NCBI GenBank assembly: GCA_947176605.1
Contig: CAMWRH010000011.1
Coordinates: 1 to 58,368 of the forward strand
Length of the DNA stretch: 58,368 bases
Reading direction: 5' to 3'
From: an uncultured Porphyromonadaceae bacterium
GTDB taxonomy: Bacteria; Bacteroidota; Bacteroidia; Bacteroidales; Muribaculaceae
The notes below the pieces were generated by a model. That model was not told where the DNA came from, did not search any database, and saw only the letters and a program-made list of their open reading frames with translations. The position numbers and the translations under genes were made by a program. Within the stretch, counting starts at the first letter, position 1. Every line of letters begins with the position of its first letter. This document shows, one piece after another, positions 32,816 to 42,528 of this stretch.

Positions 32816-33859
32816 ATGATCTGGAAGAGTTTCGCTTCTATCGCCTGTATGGCCATGCTGCCTCTGATGGCGGCTACTGCCGGACGTGGCGCGGCCATCG
32901 GAAATGCGCAGCAGTCCGCACCGCAGGGTACCCCCTCTGATACGGTGACGGCTGCAGATACGGAAGCGCTGCGGATTGCCGCCGATCCGACCGCTGCAGA
33001 TTCAATCCCTCCGGTCACAGGCGATTCGGCTCAACTCCTGATTCCGGATTCGCGGACGGTGAGTCTGCCGGTACCGAAGACTAATCCTGTCGACATCGAC
33101 CGCGAGGCTCCGGCCGCTCCCCCGATGCATTATTACGACCGGCATGGCGAACCGCTCCAGACTCCGGTGCGATTCCTTGCCGAGCTCGACACGGTGACCA
33201 AGGCTAAGGCGGCTCCGACTTACAGGGCTTTCAACGGGGTGAGCATCGGAGCCAATTTCTTTGATGCCGTGATGATGGTCATAGGACAGCGCAGGGCCTC
33301 GTTTGACGTATGGGCCGACTGCTCGGTACATAACTGGTTTTTCCCGGTCGTAGAGGTCGGTGTGGCTTTCTCGAATGCGTGGCCCGACGACGGGCGATGT
33401 AATTTTAAGGTGGCTCCGTCGCTGTATGCCCGTATCGGCATGAACTATAATTTCCTGTATAAGAGTAATCCTGACTATCAGTTTTTCCTCGGTCTGAGGG
33501 CGGGCTGGAGCAGTTTCAGCTATGATATCTATGGCATTCAGGCCGGCTCGGAGTATTATGTGGCCGATGGCCCGACGCAGATGACGGGACTCTCTTCTAC
33601 GGCTTTCTACGGTCAGGCACTGGCCGGACTTAAGGTGAAGCTGTGGCGCGGTCTGTTCATGGGATGGTCGGTGAGGTATAATTTCAATTTCCATCAGTCG
33701 TACGGTAATCCCGACTATCCTGCCTGGTTCACTCCGGGACGTGGCACGTCTACCCCGATTGCAGCCACGTTCTCAATAGGCTATACTTTCGGGCAGCGCC
33801 CGAAGAGGGAGCTGCCCGGCATTACCGGTGCGATTGCCGATAAGGTGACTTCGGATTGA
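32816..33859 (+). CDS. secreted/outer-membrane beta-barrel-like protein, probable DUF6048 family
   Basis: The 347-residue precursor has a signal peptide (about 1-25, MIWKSFASIACMAMLPLMAA). A low-complexity Ala/Asp/Thr-rich linker (about 30-130) precedes a conserved barrel-like part with NGVSIGANFFDAVMMV, SVHNWFFPVVEVG and YARIGMNYNFLYK, which resembles the Bacteroidetes DUF6048 family. I know no function. The TTG at 32804 would overlap the glycosyltransferase stop; I prefer the ATG at 32816, which gives a standard signal peptide. It ends before a strong terminator. Confidence 0.7.
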   Translation: MIWKSFASIACMAMLPLMAATAGRGAAIGNAQQSAPQGTPSDTVTAADTEALRIAADPTAADSIPPVTGDSAQLLIPDSRTVSLPVPKTNPVDIDREAPAAPPMHYYDRHGEPLQTPVRFLAELDTVTKAKAAPTYRAFNGVSIGANFFDAVMMVIGQRRASFDVWADCSVHNWFFPVVEVGVAFSNAWPDDGRCNFKVAPSLYARIGMNYNFLYKSNPDYQFFLGLRAGWSSFSYDIYGIQAGSEYYVADGPTQMTGLSSTAFYGQALAGLKVKLWRGLFMGWSVRYNFNFHQSYGNPDYPAWFTPGRGTSTPIAATFSIGYTFGQRPKRELPGITGAIADKVTSD

Positions 33860-33911
33860 TCCGGGCGTCCTCCCCCCTATCCTCTCCGTATCCCTGAGGG
33901 GAATGATACTT

Positions 33912-33961
33912 AACAGGAATGCCTTTGGCTGCCGATATGCGGCGCCAAAGGCATTCCTGTT
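33912..33961. terminator. strong bidirectional terminator hairpin
   Basis: An 18-bp perfect stem (33912-33929 with 33944-33961) contains a further GCCG/CGGC stem in its loop. It lies between convergent genes, and short T/A runs at both ends allow use on both strands. Confidence 0.8.
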
Positions 33962-34016
33962 TATCGTGATGGCTGTCTTTCTTTGACGGGATGCATGGCT
34001 ATCGCGTCAATCATAT

Positions 34017-34143
34017 TTCATGCGTGACAGCGTGGGGAGTCCGCATGCTCAGTACATCGGTGTGAATCCGGCGTGTTTCTTCATGCGTGACAGCGGGGAG
34101 AGTCCGCATAGTCAGTACATCGGTGTGAATCCGGCGTGTTTCT
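34017..34143. repeat. 63-bp tandem duplication including the 3' end of the Ntn hydrolase gene
   Basis: The stretch 34017-34079 recurs at 34080-34142 with a few mismatches. The right copy contains the last 10 or so codons and stop of the minus-strand hydrolase gene (HAGFTPMY). The left copy carries the same codons as a non-translated echo after the stop. Confidence 0.9.
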
Positions 34144-35164
34144 CAAGATAGCGGTTGGCATTGCCTACGATCTGTGTCTCTTTGGTGGTATCCATGCGGC
34201 GTACGGGTGCTCCTTTGCTGAGATCGCACTGTGAGAGGTCGATGTAGTACATGCCGGGGTTGGTGACGATATCGAAGTAGTAGCGCAGGTCGCGTGGATC
34301 GGAGAAGCTGCGCCATTGGGTGCTGCTGAGGTTGGGTTCGGTCTCTACTTCGTAGGTGTAGGGTACGCAGCAGTTGACGAGGATGCTTCTTGCTATCGAT
34401 ACGCCCAGGTCGGTGTCTCCGGTCTTCTGCACATGGTGGGCAAAGTAGTTGCCGCGCACGCAGCGGTCGGGGGAGGAGACGGTGCCGGGGAGGGTGTTCT
34501 GGCCTCCTTTTTTCTGCCAGTAGTCGATGATGGCTGTCATCGACTGCCATTGCGGATCGTTGGTCATGGCGAGGTAGTCGGCCATGTCGAATATGTTGAT
34601 CTTGCCGTTGTCGAACTCGAAGATTATAGAGCGCCCTGTGGCATCGGTCACTCCCCAGTGAAGCGTGGAGGCTGTGCCGCCGTCGAATGTGGCGCCTGAG
34701 AGGTAGAAATCATGACTGCGGAGCACGTCCTCCACTTCTTCGACCGTGGCGTTGCAGTCGAGCAGCCATCCGATAAACATCGACATTGAGATCGGCGGAC
34801 GTGTTGAGGTATCTTCGCTTTCGTATACAGTGCCTTTGCAGAAGAGTCCGTTGATCACGAGTCCTTTCTCGTTCATCCCCTCTGTAATGCCGCCGTCATA
34901 CCCTACGGCATAGACTGCACCGTATTTCGAATCCCATTCTACGGCACCGGGTTTGTCGGAACCTTTTTTGTGCATTCCGCGCGGGTACACGTAAAGGTTG
35001 GTAGGTATCGGTGTCTTCCAGTCGAGCGAACGGCCTACTACGAAGAGTGAGTCGTTGCCTTGATAAAGTATGCGCGAACATGCTGATGCCTCTGATGGGG
35101 CTGACAAAAGCGAACCTGTGACGATTGCGGCCATCATGAGGGCCGAAGATGCGATATGCTTCAT
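34112..35164 (-). CDS. secreted Ntn hydrolase, choloylglycine hydrolase/penicillin V acylase family
   Basis: The 350-residue precursor has a signal peptide ending PSEASA, directly followed by CSRILYQGNDSLFVVGRSLDW. Cys29 would become the N-terminal catalytic Cys after processing, and the Arg/Asp of GRSLDW match conserved active-site residues. EGMNEKGLVINGL is also typical of the family. Members deconjugate bile salts or cleave penicillin V-like or acyl-homoserine-lactone amides; the choice cannot be made here. The signal peptide implies periplasmic or surface action. The frame is open to 35239, but the ATG at 35164 gives the normal signal. A 28-bp repeat array lies upstream. Confidence 0.86.
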   Translation of the reverse strand: MKHIASSALMMAAIVTGSLLSAPSEASACSRILYQGNDSLFVVGRSLDWKTPIPTNLYVYPRGMHKKGSDKPGAVEWDSKYGAVYAVGYDGGITEGMNEKGLVINGLFCKGTVYESEDTSTRPPISMSMFIGWLLDCNATVEEVEDVLRSHDFYLSGATFDGGTASTLHWGVTDATGRSIIFEFDNGKINIFDMADYLAMTNDPQWQSMTAIIDYWQKKGGQNTLPGTVSSPDRCVRGNYFAHHVQKTGDTDLGVSIARSILVNCCVPYTYEVETEPNLSSTQWRSFSDPRDLRYYFDIVTNPGMYYIDLSQCDLSKGAPVRRMDTTKETQIVGNANRYLEKHAGFTPMY

Positions 35165-35257
35165 ATAACGGAATCTTTTAGAATGTTTTAGAGTCATAAC
35201 GCCCGGAAGCCCCGATTGGTTTGCATCGCCCCTTTTCACGTAAATACGATTCCCCTA

Positions 35258-35360
35258 CCCCGGCGATATCTATACCTACCGTTTTCCCCGGCGATATCTA
35301 TACCTACCGTTTTCCCCGGCGATATCTATACACAAAGATTCCCCCCGGCGATATCACAAC
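35258..35360. repeat. four 28-bp tandem repeats with GATATC cores upstream of the Ntn hydrolase
   Basis: CCCCGGCGATATC starts at 35258, 35286, 35314 and 35343. The first two 28-base units are identical; the third and fourth diverge after the core. The array sits 94-196 bases upstream of the hydrolase start, in the 291-base gap after the neighbouring gene. It could be a tandem operator, a slippage-prone spacer, or a terminator-proximal repeat. I see no promoter of the usual form in this gap. Confidence 0.85.
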
Positions 35361-35455
35361 GCCGAGGGGAATACTATTTGCATAAATTGATTCTTTCAGA
35401 TTTGGGGGCTTTCAGTTACTGAGTATTTCAGCTTCTGAAATCCTGTCGGGGGGAT

Positions 35456-37153
35456 TTAGAGCACTACCTTAGTAGCCTTCTCGCCTACGCGAACCACGTA
35501 AACGCCCTTAGCAGCCTCAACAGCCACGTTCTCGGCCTCAACAGCCTTCACGAGCTTACCGTCGAGAGTGAAGATGGCGATGGGAGCCTTCTCACCTGCG
35601 TTAACGCTGATCATGCCGTCACGGGCCACAACCTGAGCCTGCACACCCTCAGCCACCACATTCTCTACACCAGAGGCATCAAGAGTGCCTACAGATGAGA
35701 ATGTGCGGGTGAGCTGTACGTTGGTGGGATCGTAGTGGTAGATGATGTTGCCTGTGCTTGTGGTTGTCACGTAGCGAGACCACTGCGAACGAAGTGAGGC
35801 GGAGAAGCCGTCCTTTGTGCCCCAGCCGAACTCCTGAGGACCATCAAGTACGAGCACACTTGCCTGGTTGTCAACCTCCATACCGAATTCTTCCGACCAG
35901 CTGGCTGCAAGACCACCGGTCACGAATGTATTGACCTGGGGGTAAATCTTAGTATACCACTGATCAAGTTCTTCAGCATATGCCATCTCACCTTCGTTGA
36001 GCTTGAACATGATCTCTTTGGGATCAAGAGATGTATCGTTAGCATATGAAGGATCACCGAATGCATAACCGATCATAAGGTTAGCCTGTGTATCAGTGGG
36101 AGTCACACCTTCCTGTGAGAGATAGAGACCTACCACGTTGGTGTTGAAACTTGTAGCCGAAGGATTTACCACCCATTCATATACCGGATCACATGCTGCG
36201 ATGTAGAATGCAGTCACACTGTCGAACTCCTCAGAAGTGAAGGGATTGTTGTCACCCAGCACCTTACTGTTGAGCAGACCTGTATTGAATACGTGGATAT
36301 CGCCGAATGTATTGGTGACATAACGGGGTTCGAAACCCTCCACGCCGGCTGTGCCTGCAAAGTTATTGGCAATAGTCTGAGTCGCACCGCTGGCAGTCTT
36401 CAGGAAGATGCGGTTGCGCACGGACATTGAGTTATCCTCAAGGTCGTATGAGCTGAATACCAATGTCGAAGCTGTGCCGCCGTCGGCAACGGTAGTAGCT
36501 TCCGCACCATTATAGAGGGCTGTAATGCCAAGCCATTCGTTGTTGATCATACCGAAGGTTGACCAGGCTGTATAGCCGTCGTTCAGGACACCTCCGACAT
36601 AGTAAGCCGGACGCTCTGTGAATGTGCGGCAGCCACGGGTATTGTTGAGAAGTTCCGAAGGGGGTACTACTGCGTAGTTACGCTTGTCGGCAGGGATCTC
36701 GCCATTAGCATCGACTTCGCCATCGTATGTGAAGATCTGATCGTAGATGAAATACGTAGGCCATATCAGATAGAATATCACACCATCCACTACTGATGTC
36801 TGGTCGGCGCTGAGGCGACGGAGCATATAGCGAGCAGGATAGTAGGGCAGATCATCAAACGTCATTGGCTCATCGGTATCGGCTGATACCAGACCGAAGA
36901 ATTCACCTACTGACTCATCATACATATTGAGCTGAAGGTCCCATACTCTCCCCTGGGCATCAGTCCATGTGCGGGTATAGTCTCCCTTTGTCGCTACATC
37001 GTAGAAAGCCGTTGTGTCTTCTACACGGAGATCCTGAAGCATCTCGGCGGATGCTGTAGATTTCACCTTTACAGGCTCCGGCATCTTGGGAGCTGCTGCA
37101 TAACCGATGGCACATACTGCCACACCGGCCATAAGCGTAAAGATTTTCTTCAT
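35456..37153 (-). CDS. secreted protein with type IX secretion-like C-terminal module, unknown function
   Basis: The 565-residue precursor has a signal peptide (about 1-20, MKKIFTLMAGVAVCAIGYAA). A large beta-rich domain of unknown family follows, and then a C-terminal 70-residue module (APIAIFTLDGKLVKAVEAE, AKGVYVVRVGEKATKVVL) typical of type A sorting domains. No catalytic motif is recognised. It is preceded by a consensus promoter (37272-37302). The regular use of a few codons in its C-terminal part suggests high expression, but I have not computed this. It is probably monocistronic because a terminator-like hairpin separates it from the susD gene upstream. Confidence 0.75.
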   Translation of the reverse strand: MKKIFTLMAGVAVCAIGYAAAPKMPEPVKVKSTASAEMLQDLRVEDTTAFYDVATKGDYTRTWTDAQGRVWDLQLNMYDESVGEFFGLVSADTDEPMTFDDLPYYPARYMLRRLSADQTSVVDGVIFYLIWPTYFIYDQIFTYDGEVDANGEIPADKRNYAVVPPSELLNNTRGCRTFTERPAYYVGGVLNDGYTAWSTFGMINNEWLGITALYNGAEATTVADGGTASTLVFSSYDLEDNSMSVRNRIFLKTASGATQTIANNFAGTAGVEGFEPRYVTNTFGDIHVFNTGLLNSKVLGDNNPFTSEEFDSVTAFYIAACDPVYEWVVNPSATSFNTNVVGLYLSQEGVTPTDTQANLMIGYAFGDPSYANDTSLDPKEIMFKLNEGEMAYAEELDQWYTKIYPQVNTFVTGGLAASWSEEFGMEVDNQASVLVLDGPQEFGWGTKDGFSASLRSQWSRYVTTTSTGNIIYHYDPTNVQLTRTFSSVGTLDASGVENVVAEGVQAQVVARDGMISVNAGEKAPIAIFTLDGKLVKAVEAENVAVEAAKGVYVVRVGEKATKVVL

Positions 37154-37271
37154 TTTAAGTTAAGTTAAATATGTGTTACGAATATTTTCGATATATGGAA
37201 GTTTAAACACTTTTTACGTCTAATCCACTGTATCTCTTTTTCGAAACGGGATTACACACACTCTTCAATCG

Positions 37272-37302
37272 CAAAATTGACAATTATTTCTGACATATGC
37301 AA
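37272..37302 (-). promoter_or_regulatory. promoter of the secreted-protein gene
   Basis: On the minus strand TTG (37302-37300), a 20-base spacer and CAATTTTG (37279-37272) give a near-consensus promoter. The leader would be about 110 bases. Confidence 0.55.
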
Positions 37303-37438
37303 GTAATCGGAGGAAAATTTGATTATATATAATGTAGTTCACCCCATAGATTCCCATTCACCATCGGTTTCCGCACTGTCATAACTTTGATTTCATCTGT
37401 TTCCTGCCACGCGCTTTCTGAAGTTCAATAACCACAAA

Positions 37439-37466
37439 GAGCCCGGCATCATATGATACCGGGCTC
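37439..37466 (-). terminator. hairpin after the second susD gene
   Basis: GAGCCCGGCATCAT (37439-37452) faces ATGATACCGGGCTC (37453-37466) with one mismatch and almost no loop. CTCTTTGTGG follows on the minus strand, so the T tract is weak. Confidence 0.55.
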
Positions 37467-37540
37467 TCCTGTCGTAATTCCACGTTGACCCGAAATGAGT
37501 CAGAGGGATTATTTTGCTTGAGATGAGTTGCGGATGCTCA

Positions 37541-39214
37541 TCAATAGTCTACCAACGTACGGTCTACCAGCTTGTTGTAGCGAGACTCGTTGAGAGGCAC
37601 TGCAAATTTCCATGTGCGTGCATTGGGCTCTATGCGGAGCTGATATGCCACCGGAATATTGTTGGAGTTTACGTTGTTGCGCTCCCACGGATTGCGGACC
37701 ATCGGCATATTCCAGCGCTTGAGGTCGAAGACGCTGAATCCTTCGCCCCATAGCTCAAAACGACGCTGCAGTCTCACCTCATCAAGAAGGGCGTCGCCGC
37801 TCAGGCTGCAGGTGTAGTTGGGATTTCGCTGTGCGTTAAGCTCAAGAAGAGCCGCTACTGCAGTGGCGTCATCTCCGTTATGGCAGGCAGCCTCCGCCTC
37901 TGTGAGAAGCATCTCGGAGGCTCGCATCATGCAGTAGTCACCTACACCATAGTCATTCTTGGCCCAGAACTTATACTGTGCGCCGAATACTACCTTTGTA
38001 TCATTACTGTTGCCGGTCTGGAAGTTGTTGTAGGGAAGCGGCCAGTCGATTGATGTATCAGTCGGCATGTGGGAGTTCTGGTATGCACGTATCTGTGCCT
38101 TCATCAGGTCATGAAGACTGTTGAGGTTCATTGATACCGGATCACAGTATGTCGAGCTCCAGAATGCCGAGGCTTTAACTGTTGTACCAAGAAGCTTATC
38201 GGGAGTAAAGAACTGCTCACTGCGAATATCACCTGCGGGGAACTGACGGTAGAGTTCATAGTTGATCGCACCTGCGCCATCACCCCATACGCCCGGATAT
38301 GCACCGTTGCAGGCATACATCGTGCCGAAGCAGGCATAGCCGAAGTCGCCTCCGTATGCATACCACATCCACTCGCGGGTGGGGCTGCAGAATCCGGCAT
38401 TAAACTCTTCGGGAGTCATGATTGAATAGCCTGCACGTGCCTTGTTGGCATTCTCCTGTGCTGTAGGCCAGTCTTCACGAAGCAATGCGGCTCTTGCCTT
38501 GATACCATACGCCACTTCTATGCCGGGCTCCCAGCTTTTGGCACGCTTTGCCGTGGATTCGCTATACAGGGCAATGGCATCATCACAGTCCTTATAGACC
38601 TGGGCAAGCACATCATTCATTGTCGACAGAGGCACATCCTCCACTCCTGCCTTCAGACGGAGCACCACGCAATAGCGCGACCCGTTCTCCGAATCCTGCC
38701 AGCGGGGAGCGTAGAACTGCACGAGGCGGTCGTAAGCATGAGCACGGATGGTGAGAGCCTGCGCCTTGATGAGCTTCAGCTGATTCTCATCACCATCGAT
38801 ATCATCGATTCCGTCGAGAATCACATTGGCCTGATTGACCAGATTGTAGAAGTATGACCAGGGGAGCAGGGGGATCCAGCCGCCGGGAAGCATGTTGGAT
38901 GCCCATGAGAAGTTGGTGCCTGAACGGGAGGCCCACATATATGAGAAGTAATCCTGTCCCAGCACTTCTCCGTACACTGTCGAGATGTAGGGCTCTCCAT
39001 TGGGGAAAAGATAGCTGTCAAAGTAGTCATCCATCGGGAAGTACATTGACTCGCACAGACCGTACAGAGCCTGCTGCGCACCCTCTTGCGTGGTGTGGAT
39101 CTGGGAGGTGGAAATTACGGTCTCCGGCTGCACGTCAAGATAGTCGGAGGAACATCCTGCCAACATCCCGGCACACGCGATGGCCGCAATGCCTTTATGA
39201 AATATCTTTTTCAT
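37541..39214 (-). CDS. SusD/RagB family nutrient-binding outer-membrane lipoprotein
   Basis: The 557-residue lipoprotein has a signal ending MLAGC (Cys21 lipidated), then CSSDYLDVQPETVIST. The helical-repeat region (YNLVNQANVILDGID, LKLIKAQALTIRAHAYDRLVQFYAP) and the C-terminal part (EVRLQRRFELWGEGFSVFDLKRWNMP) identify a SusD homologue. It follows the second susC by 50 bases on the same strand. It differs clearly in sequence from the SusD at 10230-11975, so the two pairs probably take different substrates. No enzyme genes are adjacent, so this may be an orphan pair or one served by enzymes elsewhere, perhaps by the secreted protein downstream. Confidence 0.93.
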   Translation of the reverse strand: MKKIFHKGIAAIACAGMLAGCSSDYLDVQPETVISTSQIHTTQEGAQQALYGLCESMYFPMDDYFDSYLFPNGEPYISTVYGEVLGQDYFSYMWASRSGTNFSWASNMLPGGWIPLLPWSYFYNLVNQANVILDGIDDIDGDENQLKLIKAQALTIRAHAYDRLVQFYAPRWQDSENGSRYCVVLRLKAGVEDVPLSTMNDVLAQVYKDCDDAIALYSESTAKRAKSWEPGIEVAYGIKARAALLREDWPTAQENANKARAGYSIMTPEEFNAGFCSPTREWMWYAYGGDFGYACFGTMYACNGAYPGVWGDGAGAINYELYRQFPAGDIRSEQFFTPDKLLGTTVKASAFWSSTYCDPVSMNLNSLHDLMKAQIRAYQNSHMPTDTSIDWPLPYNNFQTGNSNDTKVVFGAQYKFWAKNDYGVGDYCMMRASEMLLTEAEAACHNGDDATAVAALLELNAQRNPNYTCSLSGDALLDEVRLQRRFELWGEGFSVFDLKRWNMPMVRNPWERNNVNSNNIPVAYQLRIEPNARTWKFAVPLNESRYNKLVDRTLVDY

Positions 39215-39264
39215 GTTGCTTTGGTTCGTTGTTAATTTGCAGATTGTTGTAAGCTTTAGCCTCT

Positions 39265-42200
39265 TTAGAAACGTGCTGTCAGCTGGAAGCTGTATACTCG
39301 CGCTGTCACGAACGTCGTACCCTGGCTACCTGACCAGCTCTGCTGCGGGTTCATACCTTTACGCTTTGTAAGGGTAAAGAGGTTGTCGATCGAAAGACCT
39401 ACGTTAAGACCCTTGAGCTGAAGCGGGGCTGTCCATTTGCGGGGAAGGTCGTAGCTTACGTTGAGGTTCTTGAACACCAGATAGTCGCTGCTTGTAAGGA
39501 AGCGGGTCGACCATGAGCTTGAACTGTACATACCAAGGAACGAATTGGCCTGCGGAACGCCGTTGGGATCAATACGATCGGGACTGTCGGCAGTCATCCC
39601 TTCGGGTGCCTGCTGCCATGCATTAAGCATATCCACATGCAGCGCAGTGGGGGTATCGCTCAGCATCATGTAGCTTGCATAGTTGGAGTCAAGTGTCTTG
39701 CCTCCGAGGCTGTATGTGAAGAGGGCGCCGATGGAGAGACCCTTCCAGGAGAAGTTGGTACCGAATGAACCGTATACTGTCGGGAGTGATGTACCGCTGC
39801 TCAGACGGCCGGAATAGTTGGGGTTCGAGGTGTAGAGCTTGCCATCGTATTCCACAAGGGCTCCCTCCTGGCGGGCAGCCTCAACCTGCTGGTTGTACAT
39901 ATCCTCATCAAATACGAGCTGGAAATTGTCGTTGTACGAATAGTAGTCGTAGGATGACTTGTCAATCAGGTAGAGGCTCTGACCTGTCAGCTGGTCGACA
40001 CCGGCCCACGGATAGCAGAAGAATTCATAGATTGACAATCCCTCGGCACGAATGGATGTTCCGGCGAAGGTCGTACGGTGGTCAGGCAGTTTGGTAATCT
40101 TGTTCTTGAGGAATGTAGCGTCTGCCTGAAGGCTCCATTTAAAGTCTCCCAGACGAATCACATCGCCATAGATCGAGATTTCCCAACCGGTATTGCGCAT
40201 AGTGCCGACATTGGTCAGCACGGTCGGCACACTGCCGCCATTGGCGATAGTACCGGCAGAAAGGGCCTGCGGCTCATTGAAAAGAAGATCGGAGTTGACC
40301 TTGTCGAAGAAGCCTACGCTGAAGCCGAGACGCTCGTTGAAGAGCGAACCCTCCAATGCGATATCAAATGTCTTCGTAGCCTCCCATTTCACATTGTTGG
40401 CAGCAAGCTGGGCGGGAATGATAGCGTAGTTACCGTCAATAGGCAGACCGGTCGATACGTAGAGCGACATATAGGCGTAAGCCGATGCCGACATACAGTT
40501 ACCTACCGAACCGTAAGCCGAACGGAGTTTCAGATAGTCCATCCATACGAGATTCTGCATGAATTTCTCCTTGGAGATGATCCAGCTTGCACCGACGCTC
40601 CAGAATGTACCCCAGCGATTGTCTTTTGCAAAGCGGGATGTTCCGTCGCGACGTACTGAGAATTCACCGAAATACTTCTGATTGTAGTTATAACGTGCTC
40701 GGCCAAGATATGACTCATCATGAGTCTCGGCGATTGAACCGGCAATTGATACTGGGAAATCTTCGGAAGGTACGTAGTTGGAGAGGTTGTAGTTGCCTTC
40801 ATACATCTGAGTATACGCTGTCACGCCATTGACATCCTCGCGATACGTAGTATTTTCATGGTGCAGCAATGCATCTATATGGTGCAGACCGTATTCATGG
40901 CTCCAGTTGAGTTCCTGAAGGAAGGTATGGTTGCTGTATTGACCCCAGCTGCGTTGGATTGAGCCGCCGGCAGGCGCACCCGAACCCATATTCTTATTCT
41001 GGGATTTGAAGTAGTTGGTCTTGTCGCGGTGCATTGTGCCACGCACTGTCAGCTCAAAGCCATAAGGGATTACGGCAGTACCGTATACCGAGCCGTCGAT
41101 TACGGTAGCTGAGTTGTGAGATGCATCCGCACGGGCTGTGTAGCCGATGTTGGTGCCGCCAAGATAGCTTGCTTCGTTCCAAAGGGGCTGACCGAGATCG
41201 TCATAAAGGATATTGCCATCCGCATCGTGCTGATAATACGGGAAGATCGGAGCCATACCCTGCGTATTGAAGATATTTTCCTGACCGGATCCCGAAGTTG
41301 ATGCAAGAAGCTCATTCTCCTGCTGTGTGGCAGCAAGGTTGATACCGAACTTCAAGTATGATGTGGGATTATAGTTGGCATTTACACGGGCATTGAAACG
41401 CTCAAAGTCTGTATTAAGCGTATAGCCATGCTCTTTCAGATAACCTACCGATGCGAAGATATTGAACTTGTCGGTAGCGGCAGCGGCATTTACGTTGTAT
41501 TCCTGACGATATCCGGAGCTGACGCTTACGGCATCCCACCAGTCAAGGTCGGTATAACCGGGAAGCACTGCGCCACCTACAAAGCGGCCTGTAGCATCAA
41601 AGAGTTCCGACTCGGGAACACCAAACACGTTCGACTTCGCATACGCGCTGATAAAATTGCTTCTATAAGTGCTGATGGCTTCTGCCAGATTGGCTGCTGA
41701 ACCGTTGGAGACGTTACCTGCCGTATAGCCGTTGAATGCAACCTGCATCCAGTCGGCTGCACCAAGTCGGTCGTAGTTGGGGATACCTTTGGTATACATA
41801 CCCTGACGTACCTGCAGTGTCACGTCAACCTGACCTACGTTCTTTGCTTTCTTCGTGGTGATGAGGATCACACCGTTGGCACCCTTGTTACCGTAAAGAG
41901 CTGCGGATGCGGCGTCCTTAAGCACCGACATCGATTCGATATCGGCAGGGTTAAGGTCGGCGATCGAGCCACTGTAGGGAATACCGTCCACTACATAGAG
42001 AGGCGAGTTTGTACCATTGATCGAGTTGAAGCCTCGGATTCGGATATCCGGTTCCGATCCAGGTGTGCCCACAGAGTTGTTGACCTGTACACCGGGGGCA
42101 TTACCCTCAAGAGCTGAGGTTACGCTGGTCACCGGACGGTCTTCAATCTCCTTTGAACCTACTACGGCCACGGAGCCTGTGAGTGACTCTTTGGTGGCGG

Positions 42201-42528
42201 TACCGTAGGCCACGACTACCACGTCATCAAGTGATGTGGAAGAGGCGTCGAGATAGACGGTCATGTTCGGGGTAAGGTCGACCTGCTTTGTCGTGAAACC
42301 CACGTATGACACTTGCGCCTTCTTGACGTTGGCGGGGACGGTAATGGTGAAATGACCGTCGATATCGGCTGCGGCTCCCTGGCCTCCGCCGATAGGCATG
42401 ATTGTCGCACCGATCAGCGGCTCCTGGTTGGAGGCGTCGAGCACGGTGCCGTGGATGGTGCGCGTCTGGGCCTGTAGGCCTACCGCACACAGCATCACGC
42501 TAATCATGAGTAAAAACAGTTTTCTCAT
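39265..42528 (-). CDS. SusC/RagA family TonB-dependent outer-membrane transporter
   Basis: The 1087-residue protein starts with a signal peptide (MRKLFLLMISVMLCAVGLQAQ) and the regulatory-like beta-sandwich (TIHGTVLDASNQEPLIGATI, about 24-105). DDVVVVAYGTATKESLTG precedes the plug (GNAPGVQVNNS, VLKDAASAALYGNKGANGVI), and the barrel ends YSFQLTARF. An upstream ATG at 42624 is in frame but gives no signal-like N-terminus, so the start at 42528 is preferred. The gene is followed by susD. Its leader of about 190 bases and its promoter lie within a 274-bp tandem duplication, so two copies of the promoter are present. Confidence 0.95.
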   Translation of the reverse strand: MRKLFLLMISVMLCAVGLQAQTRTIHGTVLDASNQEPLIGATIMPIGGGQGAAADIDGHFTITVPANVKKAQVSYVGFTTKQVDLTPNMTVYLDASSTSLDDVVVVAYGTATKESLTGSVAVVGSKEIEDRPVTSVTSALEGNAPGVQVNNSVGTPGSEPDIRIRGFNSINGTNSPLYVVDGIPYSGSIADLNPADIESMSVLKDAASAALYGNKGANGVILITTKKAKNVGQVDVTLQVRQGMYTKGIPNYDRLGAADWMQVAFNGYTAGNVSNGSAANLAEAISTYRSNFISAYAKSNVFGVPESELFDATGRFVGGAVLPGYTDLDWWDAVSVSSGYRQEYNVNAAAATDKFNIFASVGYLKEHGYTLNTDFERFNARVNANYNPTSYLKFGINLAATQQENELLASTSGSGQENIFNTQGMAPIFPYYQHDADGNILYDDLGQPLWNEASYLGGTNIGYTARADASHNSATVIDGSVYGTAVIPYGFELTVRGTMHRDKTNYFKSQNKNMGSGAPAGGSIQRSWGQYSNHTFLQELNWSHEYGLHHIDALLHHENTTYREDVNGVTAYTQMYEGNYNLSNYVPSEDFPVSIAGSIAETHDESYLGRARYNYNQKYFGEFSVRRDGTSRFAKDNRWGTFWSVGASWIISKEKFMQNLVWMDYLKLRSAYGSVGNCMSASAYAYMSLYVSTGLPIDGNYAIIPAQLAANNVKWEATKTFDIALEGSLFNERLGFSVGFFDKVNSDLLFNEPQALSAGTIANGGSVPTVLTNVGTMRNTGWEISIYGDVIRLGDFKWSLQADATFLKNKITKLPDHRTTFAGTSIRAEGLSIYEFFCYPWAGVDQLTGQSLYLIDKSSYDYYSYNDNFQLVFDEDMYNQQVEAARQEGALVEYDGKLYTSNPNYSGRLSSGTSLPTVYGSFGTNFSWKGLSIGALFTYSLGGKTLDSNYASYMMLSDTPTALHVDMLNAWQQAPEGMTADSPDRIDPNGVPQANSFLGMYSSSSWSTRFLTSSDYLVFKNLNVSYDLPRKWTAPLQLKGLNVGLSIDNLFTLTKRKGMNPQQSWSGSQGTTFVTARVYSFQLTARF

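Larger units (their letters stand above)
37154..37540. other. 387-base gap with a promoter and a hairpin
   Basis: This gap contains the promoter of the secreted-protein gene (37272-37302) and the hairpin after susD (37439-37466). I see no gene in the remainder, which is AT-rich. Confidence 0.6.

Noticed and set aside
35258..35360. CRISPR-like array
   Set aside because: Only four short units, spaced head to tail with no unique spacers and no cas genes nearby. It is a tandem repeat.
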